In this document: positions 28,382 to 37,625 of the stretch, one piece after another
Layout of the letters: the number at the start of each line of letters is the position of its first letter
How positions within the stretch are numbered: the first letter of the stretch is position 1
Source: Pseudanabaena cinerea FACHB-1277
GTDB taxonomy: Bacteria; Cyanobacteriota; Cyanobacteriia; Pseudanabaenales; Pseudanabaenaceae
Assembly (NCBI RefSeq): GCF_014696345.1
Contig: NZ_JACJPY010000007.1
Location: forward strand, 48,423-112,422
DNA: 64,000 nucleotides
Reading direction: 5' to 3'
Position numbers and translations under genes: made by a program
Notes under the pieces: model-generated
The model's database searches: none
What the model was told of the DNA's origin: nothing
The model's input: only the letters and a program-made list of their open reading frames with translations

Positions 28382-30886
28382 ATGTCTGAACTAATAGCCG
28401 CCAATTCATCAGAGTTACCAGCGCCAGAAATTAATGAACTAGTTAATGAGCCAGTTAATGGACTAAGTGCTTCAGAGGTGCGCGATCGCCAACAAAGGGG
28501 CGATGTCAATGTGGTTGTGTTGCGTTCTAGCCGCACCTATAAAGAAATTTTTCAAGAAAACGTCTTTACCCTGTTCAATGTCACCTTTGGCATAATTTTG
28601 GTACTGCTCATTGCCCTTGGACAGGTTACGGATGCTATATTTTCAGGCTTCTCAGTATTCATGAATATTTTGGTGGGGGTGGCGCAGGAAATGCAGGCAA
28701 AGCTGACCCTCGATAAATTGGCGCTGTTATCGGTGCAGCAGGTGCGGGTACGGCGTGATGGTGAGACGTTGGCGATCGCGGTGGGTGAAGTGGTGCGCGA
28801 TGACCTCATTGAACTTAATCCTGGCGATCGCGCCCCCGTAGATGGGGCAGTGGTAATGTCCCAAAATGTGGAAATGGACGAATCCTTGCTCACGGGTGAA
28901 TCTGACCCTGTGGCAAAGCAGATTGGCGATATTGTCCTGTCAGGCTCATTCTGTTTATCGGGGAGTTGCGTATTTCGGGCGGACAAAATTGGCAACGAGA
29001 GCTACGCGGTCAAACTCTCGCAGTCATCACGGGTCTATAAGCGCGTATTTACCCCTTTGCAGAAAAAAATCGATGTCTTAGTCGAAATTTTTATTTTAGT
29101 GTTGATCGTAGCGGCATTCCTGCATATTGCCTCTAGCCTCAATTCAGGACGGACAATGGTGGATACGATCCGCTATGCCTCTGTGATTATTAACAGTTTC
29201 GTCCCCGCAGGGCTAGTGCTATCCATTAGTGTTGCCTTTGCGATCGGTGCGGTGGAAATCAGTAAGCGGCGGACATTAATCCAAAAAATTAATGCCGTAG
29301 ACTCCATGAATAGCGTGCGGATTCTCTGCACTGACAAAACGGGAACCCTCACCCAAAACAAATTAACGGTCAAAGAGATTATTCCCTTTGGCGATACCGA
29401 TGGGGATTCTCTCCGAGAATTGATTGCTCTCTATGCCAATCTCATGGCAACCCAAAACAGCAGCGCCAAAGCGATGGCTGCCTATACCGACAAGCCCCGA
29501 TCGCCTGCTTTAGCCATTGGTGAAGTTCCCTTTAGCTCTAGTCGCAAATGGGGCGCGATCGCCATTGATCTAGATGTGACGATTATGGTGGGCGCACCTG
29601 AGATTTTGCTAACAGATGATGACTTATTAGAGCAGTCTAAGCAATATGCGCGGCAAGGCTTGCGGGCGATCGCCATTGTCACCAGTGATGGCAGTATCGA
29701 ACTCGGTAAAAATCCTGCATTACCCACTCAACGCCGCGCTCGCGGCTTAGTCCTGCTCGAAGATAGTTTGCGCCCCGATGCGATCGCCACGATTGCCTCT
29801 TTACAAAATCAAAACATTCGCATCAAAGTCATTTCGGGCGATAGTGTGGAAACCGTGACCTCCATTGCCCGCCAAGCAGGTATTGCTGTGCCAGATGATG
29901 CCGTATTTACGCAAGCAACATTAGAAGCAATGGATCAAAAAACCTTTAGTCAGGCGGCGGCTTCTGGCTCCGTATTCGGCAGAATCGTGCCTGAAATGAA
30001 ACGGCGCTTGATTTCGGCAATGGTGAAAAGGGGCGGCTATGTGGGGATGGTGGGCGATGGCGTGAATGATGTGCCAGCCTTTAAAGAGGCGCAACTGGCG
30101 ATCGCCATGAATGACGGCGCACAAATCAGTAAAGACGTTGCTGATATCGTGTTACTGGACAATAATCTCGCCGCCTTGCCCCAAGCCTTCGCCGCAGGGG
30201 ATGCCATCAAGCAAAAGATTCTCTCTTCAGCATTGATTTACCTCACCAAAAATATTATGGTCATCCTCACCATATCTTTTGCAGGATTTGTGCAGCTTCC
30301 CTTTCCCATTGAGCCGCGTCAAATGACGATTTTAACCATGGCAGTTGTGGCGCTGCCAACAGTGTGGATTGCCTTCGGTTGGCTCAAAACTAAACGCATT
30401 GAGAACTTTTTGCGGGATGTCTTGGGCTATAGTTGCCTCGCAGGTCTATTTGGGGCGATCGCCATGACCATTGGTTATATCTTCTCTTATTACCTGAGCG
30501 GTTGGGCATTGCTCAAGATTCCCTATAGTTCCACCATGCTCAATTCTGAAACCTTCCAGGATATTGCCAGAGGTCAAGCCCAATGCGTTAGCACCTTGAT
30601 CGGCACATTATTTTGCCTATTTGTATTTTGGAGTATCACCGATATTTCTATTTGGAAAATGCGGTCTTTTGGCAAAAATACCAATGCTGCAATATTAGGA
30701 TTTGTAGCGATCGCCTTAGGAATAGCCATGATGTTGTTATTTCCCAATTTCTTTCAAATTGAAGTTCCCGATCAATTTGGCTGGTCAATGATTATCTTTC
30801 TCCCCACTTCTAGCTTTTATATTTTGCGGATGCTGCAATCTAGCAAGTTGATGCGCCATTTACCCCGCTATCTCACCCAACCTTAA
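28382..30886 (+). CDS. Cation-transporting P-type ATPase
   Basis: DESLLTGESDPV, ILCTDKTGTLTQNKL, GMVGDGVNDVPAFKEAQLAIAM. Confidence 0.92.
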   Translation: MSELIAANSSELPAPEINELVNEPVNGLSASEVRDRQQRGDVNVVVLRSSRTYKEIFQENVFTLFNVTFGIILVLLIALGQVTDAIFSGFSVFMNILVGVAQEMQAKLTLDKLALLSVQQVRVRRDGETLAIAVGEVVRDDLIELNPGDRAPVDGAVVMSQNVEMDESLLTGESDPVAKQIGDIVLSGSFCLSGSCVFRADKIGNESYAVKLSQSSRVYKRVFTPLQKKIDVLVEIFILVLIVAAFLHIASSLNSGRTMVDTIRYASVIINSFVPAGLVLSISVAFAIGAVEISKRRTLIQKINAVDSMNSVRILCTDKTGTLTQNKLTVKEIIPFGDTDGDSLRELIALYANLMATQNSSAKAMAAYTDKPRSPALAIGEVPFSSSRKWGAIAIDLDVTIMVGAPEILLTDDDLLEQSKQYARQGLRAIAIVTSDGSIELGKNPALPTQRRARGLVLLEDSLRPDAIATIASLQNQNIRIKVISGDSVETVTSIARQAGIAVPDDAVFTQATLEAMDQKTFSQAAASGSVFGRIVPEMKRRLISAMVKRGGYVGMVGDGVNDVPAFKEAQLAIAMNDGAQISKDVADIVLLDNNLAALPQAFAAGDAIKQKILSSALIYLTKNIMVILTISFAGFVQLPFPIEPRQMTILTMAVVALPTVWIAFGWLKTKRIENFLRDVLGYSCLAGLFGAIAMTIGYIFSYYLSGWALLKIPYSSTMLNSETFQDIARGQAQCVSTLIGTLFCLFVFWSITDISIWKMRSFGKNTNAAILGFVAIALGIAMMLLFPNFFQIEVPDQFGWSMIIFLPTSSFYILRMLQSSKLMRHLPRYLTQP

Positions 30887-30917
30887 AAGGCGTTGCACAT
30901 ATTCATAAGGAAACCCT

Positions 30918-31433
30918 ATGCCTAAAACCAAATTCCCCATTCCACCCCTACCGATTGTTTTGCTAGTAGTAGTTATGATTAGTGCCAGTGGCTTCCTAAT
31001 CTATGATCGGGCAGTAAATTTTTATGACTATCGGCTGGTCGAAAAAAATATGCCCCTAGTTGATCCCGATGCGATCAATTTGCAGTTAGTATCAGCAATT
31101 GCCTTCATGGGTATTAGTGTTGTCCCCATCTTGTTAGCGATCGGGCTATGGCATCGCAAGTCATGGGCTAGGTTTTTAAGTATTTGTTTTTTCAGCGCAA
31201 TTATGTTCCCTGCGATCGCCGCGAGTTTGCATTGGATCTCCCCACCCTCTCCCGACAATCTCCTCCAGATTCCCACAATTTTAGACGATGTTCTGGTCGT
31301 AAATACTTCGCATCCCACTTCTAAATTGATGAAAATCAATCCTTACTTGGCGATCGTGAGTGCGATCGCCCTAATCATCTTATTAAATCCTGCGATCGCT
31401 AAAGCCTTCCGCCATCCGCCGCGACTGTTGTAA
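30918..31433 (+). CDS. Hypothetical membrane protein
   Basis: 171 aa with about four TM segments. Confidence 0.65.
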   Translation: MPKTKFPIPPLPIVLLVVVMISASGFLIYDRAVNFYDYRLVEKNMPLVDPDAINLQLVSAIAFMGISVVPILLAIGLWHRKSWARFLSICFFSAIMFPAIAASLHWISPPSPDNLLQIPTILDDVLVVNTSHPTSKLMKINPYLAIVSAIALIILLNPAIAKAFRHPPRLL

Positions 31434-31458
31434 CAACTTGCATCGCCAAGGGCTGTAT

Positions 31459-32697
31459 CTAAATAACCGCTATGCGATCATCAAAAACAAAGCATTCTCC
31501 ATGCCATAGACTTTCTGCGGGGGGGACTTCGGCTAAATATTTGAGAATGCCGCCCTTGAGATGATAAACCTCCTTAAAGCCTTGTGACAGCATATAGGCA
31601 CTTGCCTTTTCGCAGCGAATGCCGCCCGTGCAGAACATGGCAACCTTAGTATGCTGGCGATCGCCTAATTGATTCTGCACATAATCAGGGAACTCGTGGA
31701 AAAAGTCTAAATTAGGATTGACTGCCCCTTTAAAAGTGCCGAACTCCACCTCATAGACATTGCGCGTATCAATGACTAGCACTTCGGGATCACTAATCAA
31801 ATCATTCCAATCCTTTGGCTCCACATAAATTCCCACCTCCTTACTCGGATCGATGCCCGATACACCCAACTTAATTAGTTCCTGCCGCAGTTTCACCTTC
31901 AAGGTGGCATAGGGCATCACCTCACAATAGCTCTCCTTATGTTCTAAATTCTGTAATCTGGGATCATTCCGTAAATAGTGCAATAACGCATCAATGCCAT
32001 TACGAGTACCCGCAATGGTGGAATTAATTCCTTCCTGTGCTAATAAAATTACTCCCTTTAACTGGTGGCGATCGCAAAATTCAATGATCGCAGGACGCAT
32101 TTCTTGATAATTTTCTAAGCTAGCAAAGTGATAAAAAGTGGCAACTACTACTGATTGAGATGTTGATTGAGATACTAATTTAGAATCTGATTTATATCCT
32201 GATTGATAATTCTGCAAGTCAGCGCTTAAATAGCCTTTAAGCGACTTTTCCATCACAAAATTGGTCAACTTTTCGCCTCGACAGGATACTTGCTGTTCCT
32301 TTACCAAACTAAAGCCGCGACTTTTAAAAAATGCCCTTGCGGTAATGCTAACCTCCACAAATAGAATCTCTAACCCTAATTCTAAAGCCTTAGCCTCGAT
32401 CGCTCGATATAGCCTTGTGCCAACCCCACAGCGCTGATAACTTTTATGGCAAAAGAAACAATCAATATGTCCATTTGCCTCTAACTGAGCAAAGCCAACT
32501 ATTTCACCCTTTTCTTCAGCAACATAGGTAAATGTGTCTAAACATTCAGCTTCCCAATCGCAAAAATTCAGATCATCGGGAGCCCAAGCCCTGACTTGAG
32601 CAAGGGAATAATCACGAATATTTACTTCGCGAACGGTATCATGAAATAATTTGGCGATGCGATCGCTATCCTGTTTTTGAAATAGGCGAATAATCAT
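31459..32697 (-). CDS. Fusion: GNAT N-acetyltransferase + TrhO/YceA-type rhodanese (tRNA uridine hydroxylase family)
   Basis: N-terminal GNAT (FFCHKSYQRCGVGTRLYRAIEAKALELG) and C-terminal VVATFYHFASLENYQEMRPAIIEFC...VLVIDTRNVYEVEFGTFKGA...VAMFCTGGIRCEKASAYM. Confidence 0.9.
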   Translation of the reverse strand: MIIRLFQKQDSDRIAKLFHDTVREVNIRDYSLAQVRAWAPDDLNFCDWEAECLDTFTYVAEEKGEIVGFAQLEANGHIDCFFCHKSYQRCGVGTRLYRAIEAKALELGLEILFVEVSITARAFFKSRGFSLVKEQQVSCRGEKLTNFVMEKSLKGYLSADLQNYQSGYKSDSKLVSQSTSQSVVVATFYHFASLENYQEMRPAIIEFCDRHQLKGVILLAQEGINSTIAGTRNGIDALLHYLRNDPRLQNLEHKESYCEVMPYATLKVKLRQELIKLGVSGIDPSKEVGIYVEPKDWNDLISDPEVLVIDTRNVYEVEFGTFKGAVNPNLDFFHEFPDYVQNQLGDRQHTKVAMFCTGGIRCEKASAYMLSQGFKEVYHLKGGILKYLAEVPPAESLWHGECFVFDDRIAVI

Positions 32698-32874
32698 TTT
32701 TATACTTTCTTATGTATTGATACAATCTATAGCTGTAGTCACTTGCGTTAAGACAAATCAAAACCAAGAAGCGAGGGTTAGCACAAAGCGCCAACCCTCG
32801 TATTCTGGTTTTACATCCTAACAAGATTGGCGACAACTATACAAATGATGACAGGCTTACTGCATAAGAGATCA

Positions 32875-34536
32875 ATGAGATATTTGCTGCGTCGTTTTTT
32901 GGCTTGGTTTGCGATCGCCTTACTAGTGATAACCGCACTGTGGGGTTGTGGCAATAGTAGAAGCATCACCAATAATCCTAACAAGTTAGGAATTAGCGAT
33001 CGCACCAGTGAGCGCATCGTTTTAGGTACAACCAGCAAAATCCGTACCCTCGATCCTGCCGATGCTAACGAATTTTTTGCCAGCAATGTGTTTTACAACA
33101 GTCTTGAGCGCCTCTACACTTACAAAGAAGGCACAAACGAACTAATTCCCCAATTAGCCGCCGATATGCCCAAATTGAGCGCCGATGGCTTAACCTATAC
33201 CATCCCTATCAAGACTGGCATTAAATATCATGATCGTACTAATTTTAATGCCTATACAATGAAATTTTCCTTGGATCGCTTCATCAAAGCCAAGGGATCT
33301 CCTGCATTTATATTGGGCGATATCATCGATAAAATTGAGACTCCCAGCGATGCGGAGATCGTTTTTAAACTCAAACAGCCCCTGCAATTTTTCCCGAAAT
33401 TTCTTGCCTTCACAGGGGCATCAGCAATTTCCCCCAATGTCTACAAACATTTAATTGATAAAAAGACAGGCAAAGTTCAGTTTCTAGCGGACAAATTGGT
33501 GGGTACGGGCCCCTATCAAGTCACCCAATATGTTGAGGGCAGTTACTTACGGCTAGATGCTTTTCCCGACTATTGGGGCAGAAATCCTGTCAACAAAGGT
33601 ATTGATATTCAATTCTTTTCATCTAACTCGAACTTGCTTAATGCTTTTAAAACAGGAGCCGTGGATGTCGCTTTCCAGACCCTCACACCCACACAGGTGA
33701 GAAATATAGAAGCCAACGCCCAAGAAAATGGCTGGACGATCGCCTCAGCAAAGGGGGCAACAATTTTATATATGGTGGTAAATACACAACAAGCCCCCCT
33801 CAATGATGTGCGTGTCCGTCAGGCACTCGCCGCCGCCATCGATCGCCCCTTACTAGGGGAACGCATATTTTTTAATCAACGCACCCCTCTCTATAGTTTA
33901 ATTCCTAGCTCCTTTGATGAGTCTAAGCCCGTGTTTGAGCAAAGATATGGTCAAAGTAATCCGCAATTAGCCCGAAAGCTACTAGAAGAGGCGGGCTATT
34001 CCGATGACAAGCCTGCTCAAATTACTATTTGGTATCCCCCCAGATATGGCGGTAATGGTGACATAATTGCCAGCACCTTGAGGGCTTCGATTCAGAAAAA
34101 TATGGGTAAGATTTTGCAGATCAAAACTGAGCGTGTCGAAAATACTGTGGGCTATGCCTTTATTGATCGCGGTGTTTACCCCACCTACTTATTAGATTGG
34201 ATTCCCGACATTCTCGATCCTGATAACTATATCAAGACGTTTTTAGAATGCGAGAAGGCGGAGGGAGATCGCTGCGTTGAGGGCAGCAGCCAATATCAAG
34301 GCTCCTTCTATAACAACCCCAAAATGAATGAACTAATTACCGCCCAGCGTCAAGAAAGGGATGCCACCAAGCGATCGCAAATACTCCAACAGATCCAAGA
34401 AATTCTTGCCCAAGATGTGCCGTTTATTCCTCTCTGGCAAAATAAACAATATGCTTTTGCCCAAACTGGTGTAAAAGGCGTTGCCATTGAGCCAAATCAA
34501 CAACTTACTTACTGGAATATTACTAAGCAATCCTAA
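32875..34536 (+). CDS. ABC transporter substrate-binding protein, family 5 (peptide/nickel type) lipoprotein
   Basis: Lipoprotein signal LLVITALWGCGN; IRTLDPADANEF...VGTGPYQVTQYVEGSYLRLDAFPDYWG. Confidence 0.88.
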   Translation: MRYLLRRFLAWFAIALLVITALWGCGNSRSITNNPNKLGISDRTSERIVLGTTSKIRTLDPADANEFFASNVFYNSLERLYTYKEGTNELIPQLAADMPKLSADGLTYTIPIKTGIKYHDRTNFNAYTMKFSLDRFIKAKGSPAFILGDIIDKIETPSDAEIVFKLKQPLQFFPKFLAFTGASAISPNVYKHLIDKKTGKVQFLADKLVGTGPYQVTQYVEGSYLRLDAFPDYWGRNPVNKGIDIQFFSSNSNLLNAFKTGAVDVAFQTLTPTQVRNIEANAQENGWTIASAKGATILYMVVNTQQAPLNDVRVRQALAAAIDRPLLGERIFFNQRTPLYSLIPSSFDESKPVFEQRYGQSNPQLARKLLEEAGYSDDKPAQITIWYPPRYGGNGDIIASTLRASIQKNMGKILQIKTERVENTVGYAFIDRGVYPTYLLDWIPDILDPDNYIKTFLECEKAEGDRCVEGSSQYQGSFYNNPKMNELITAQRQERDATKRSQILQQIQEILAQDVPFIPLWQNKQYAFAQTGVKGVAIEPNQQLTYWNITKQS

Positions 34537-34542
34537 GTTCAA

Positions 34543-34573
34543 CAAAAAAATCGTGCGAAGCACGATTTTTTTG
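34543..34573. terminator. 14-bp hairpin with GAA loop
   Basis: caaaaaaatcgtgc-gaa-gcacgatttttttg between convergent genes. Confidence 0.8.
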
Positions 34574-34578
34574 AACCA

Positions 34579-35040
34579 TTATTGGCTAGTCTCACTAATC
34601 GAGAGCCGATAATTGACAGACTCTCCATCATCAGTACCCACCCAAATCTCATACTTGCCAGATACCCATGCCCCAGACAGTTCTGGACTTTTGCCATTGC
34701 GACAATAAGTACCATCGGGACCTTTAACTAACAATGACAAATTGCGATCGCTAGATACTTGTAGGCTCAAAAAGCCAAAATTGCGCTGCACGGTCAAAGC
34801 GTGACTAGGGGAAAATCTAGTAAAGCCTTGGCACTTGCCATTAGCCTGACCACCCGCGAGATCCTGTACAGGCGTATCCCCACCCGCCACACCAGAATAT
34901 AACTGCGGATCGGGCGCAAATCTGGGGGCGATCGGCTTTAGCTTTTCCTGAGCGCTAGTTGCACCAATGATCGCTGATGTCGCTAATAAACTAAGGCTGC
35001 CCAAAATGACAGCCGCCATAGATTGTTTCAAGAATTTCAT
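34579..35040 (-). CDS. Secreted hypothetical protein, paralog of the next gene
   Basis: Signal peptide; C.GF...H..TVQRNF..L...V.SDRNLSLLVKGPDG.YC...GKYEIWVGT. Confidence 0.75.
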   Translation of the reverse strand: MKFLKQSMAAVILGSLSLLATSAIIGATSAQEKLKPIAPRFAPDPQLYSGVAGGDTPVQDLAGGQANGKCQGFTRFSPSHALTVQRNFGFLSLQVSSDRNLSLLVKGPDGTYCRNGKSPELSGAWVSGKYEIWVGTDDGESVNYRLSISETSQ

Positions 35041-35543
35041 TTTTGCCGCGCTTCACTTAATGACAAGGTGTAATTAAAGGATTGATTAGGAGTCTTGGAG
35101 CCAACCCAAATTTGGTAACTGCCCTTGACCAAACGGCTGTTAATCTGTGGTCTGCGACCGCCGCCTTCTTCATCGGCACACAAAATATCTCCATTTGAAC
35201 CCTTAATCAATAAGGTTGGGTCATCATTGATATTGTCGGGACGAACCAAAATATCGAGCGCAGGAAAATTATCCGTTAAAGTCACCGTATGGTTTGGTGC
35301 AGTATTGGCAAAACCACGACAATTATCCGTAATTCCAGCAATACTGGCAAGACTTACCCTGCCGCCAGCCGTTCCTTTCATGGTTGCAGGATCATCACGG
35401 AATCCACGACCAAGGCTCATATTTTGCACATTTTGAGCAATGCTAGGGGCAGTAATCGCCAAAGCCATAGTTAGTCCTGCGATCGCCCCCCATCCCCAGC
35501 GCTTTTTTCCAGTTCCGTCTAACTTGTGCATATCCATGTCCAT
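35037..35543 (-). CDS. Secreted hypothetical protein, paralog of the previous gene
   Basis: NCRGFANTAPNHTVTLTDNFPALDILVRPDNINDDPTLLIKGSNGDILC...KGSYQIWVGS. Confidence 0.75.
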   Translation of the reverse strand: MDMDMHKLDGTGKKRWGWGAIAGLTMALAITAPSIAQNVQNMSLGRGFRDDPATMKGTAGGRVSLASIAGITDNCRGFANTAPNHTVTLTDNFPALDILVRPDNINDDPTLLIKGSNGDILCADEEGGGRRPQINSRLVKGSYQIWVGSKTPNQSFNYTLSLSEARQK

Positions 35544-35951
35544 ACCCTCAATTTACTAAATTCTTATGTTTTACAAGACCGCAGATTGGGACGAAAAGTT
35601 GCCAGATTAGCCACAATTACTTACTAGCTGATATTTGACGGTAAGCCACAGAGCATATGGATTAATGGATTTCACTGATTTTGATCTATTCTCATCCAAA
35701 AAACCCGCGCAGTCAGCGTAATCCCCTTAATCCGCGTTCAAGTTTGATTGGTATAGAATATTAATTATTAATCAGTCATTAGCCTAAACCAATGACGCAA
35801 GCAATAGTAAAACCCTCAGCAGCCAAATTCACTTTATTCCAAACTCAAAAAATCCGTGTAATCTGAGTAATCCGCATATCCGTGTTCAAGCATTTACCAA
35901 CAGCCAAGCCACCAATTCAAAGCGGAATGTAGGATTTACCCATATGAGCAA

Positions 35952-36899
35952 ATGATTAAAATGACATATTTTTGGCGGCTTTATCGCAGATCGAAAGCAT
36001 TTACGATCGCTGTTTGCCTGATACCGATCGCGATCGCTTGTTCTAGCGCCCCTAGATCCACTCCGCAAATTCGGATCGGCACTTTTAATCTGCAAAATTT
36101 TGATGGTTTAAATACACAGAAATTAACTAATATTGCCAAGATTATTGAAAATAATTTTGATGTGATTGGCTTACAGGAAATTAGTCCCATTGGCGCAGAG
36201 AAACTTAAGGGCAGTTTGCCAAAATGGGAATTTATTTTGGGTGAAACTGGGCAGAAGCAGAGGGTAGCACTTTTTTATCGGCGGGATCTATTGATTGCTC
36301 AAAGGGTTACAGAATGGCGCAAGGTGAATATCACTGGCACTTTACGCTCGCCCCTCGTCACCTATCTCAAAACTAATTCCCAAAATAATGAGAGTCGCGT
36401 CTTTGACTTTACGCTTGTGATACTGCACCAAAAGGGAGGCGGTGGCAAGGATAGCGATCGCCTCCGTCAAAACCAGAGCGATCGCCTAGGGCAAGAGGTT
36501 ATTCAATATCAAGCAAATCCTCAATCCGATCCCGATTTGATTTTATTAGGAGACTTTAATAGTCCCTCTTGGGCTGAACAAAATCGCGGACTGCGGGATT
36601 TACCGCTTACCTTCTTAACCAAAGCGATCGAAACCGATGCTAAGGAAAATTGTCTAAAAAAGCGTGGACAACCTAAGTTTGCCGATGGTAGATTGCGGTT
36701 TTCCAATCGCGGCACTGGTTGTGTGATCGACCATATTGCTGTTTCTCAATCACCGAAGGGAGCTGAAGAAGAATATATTCCTAGTTCTGTGCAGATTTTA
36801 GCGCCTCAAAAAGATTTAGGCTTTAGCAGCGATCGCCAATATTTTTCGGAAGTCTCCGATCATTTGCCTGTTCGAGCCATTTTTAAACCTAAAGATTAG
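35952..36899 (+). CDS. Endonuclease/exonuclease/phosphatase (EEP) family lipoprotein
   Basis: IRIGTFNLQNFDG...FDVIGLQEISP...DLILLGDFNSP...DHLPVRAIF. Confidence 0.85.
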   Translation: MIKMTYFWRLYRRSKAFTIAVCLIPIAIACSSAPRSTPQIRIGTFNLQNFDGLNTQKLTNIAKIIENNFDVIGLQEISPIGAEKLKGSLPKWEFILGETGQKQRVALFYRRDLLIAQRVTEWRKVNITGTLRSPLVTYLKTNSQNNESRVFDFTLVILHQKGGGGKDSDRLRQNQSDRLGQEVIQYQANPQSDPDLILLGDFNSPSWAEQNRGLRDLPLTFLTKAIETDAKENCLKKRGQPKFADGRLRFSNRGTGCVIDHIAVSQSPKGAEEEYIPSSVQILAPQKDLGFSSDRQYFSEVSDHLPVRAIFKPKD

Positions 36900-36978
36900 A
36901 TATGAATTATTCAGGCAGGGGCAATCCCCCCTTGGTTGCCCTGCTTGGCTGTCACAATTAATTGCTGTCATTGCCAAA

Positions 36979-37566
36979 CTACGGATTTACCGCTTGCTCA
37001 GTCCAACCCTCTGGGGTTTTGTGGTATAGCCATCGGTTTTGGGGTGTGCCACGCAATTCTAGGCGATCAACTTCCATGGGCGCTAATAGTATTAGGCAGA
37101 ACCAGTCAAGGGGCTGCAAGACATCTACGATCGCCACCTCAGCAATTTTGTGAGGATCTAATCGCAGCGATCGCGGTGTATCCCAAGCAAATTGAGATCG
37201 CGCCGCATCGGATAGAGATTGCCATGCACCTTGACGAAAACTTTGCAGTTCAGGATCATCACGCTCTTGATCGATTAAGATTAACTGTCCCAAAATCCGA
37301 AATTGTGATCGTGTCTTCGGAAAATACCAACTGACCTCAGCATAGGGGTTGGCAGTGATCTGGTCATATTTTTGACTGCGACGATCGGTCACAATTTTAA
37401 GACAATCTAGATAGCGATCGCTATGTTCTAGAAATCCGCGAAAAACCACAGTCCGATTGCGAGGGCGCTGGGCTGCATCCACCGTTGCCAAATGAAAAAA
37501 GCGTGCCTCAGGTTGATTGCGGTGTTGGTGCAGACTACGGGCAAGATGCGATCGCCAAGGGGTCAT
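36979..37566 (-). CDS. Pyridoxamine 5'-phosphate oxidase-family FMN-binding protein
   Basis: FFHLATVDAAQRPRNRTVVFRGF...YAEVSWYFPKTRSQFRILGQ. Confidence 0.88.
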   Translation of the reverse strand: MTPWRSHLARSLHQHRNQPEARFFHLATVDAAQRPRNRTVVFRGFLEHSDRYLDCLKIVTDRRSQKYDQITANPYAEVSWYFPKTRSQFRILGQLILIDQERDDPELQSFRQGAWQSLSDAARSQFAWDTPRSLRLDPHKIAEVAIVDVLQPLDWFCLILLAPMEVDRLELRGTPQNRWLYHKTPEGWTEQAVNP

Positions 37567-37625
37567 AGAAAATATTTAAGATTAAAATGGTATGTATAAG
37601 AATAAACCAGCAAGAGTAAATCGTT

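Noticed and set aside
36936-37334. 132-aa plus-strand ORF
   Set aside because: Lies antisense to the PPOX-family gene, which has clear family motifs.
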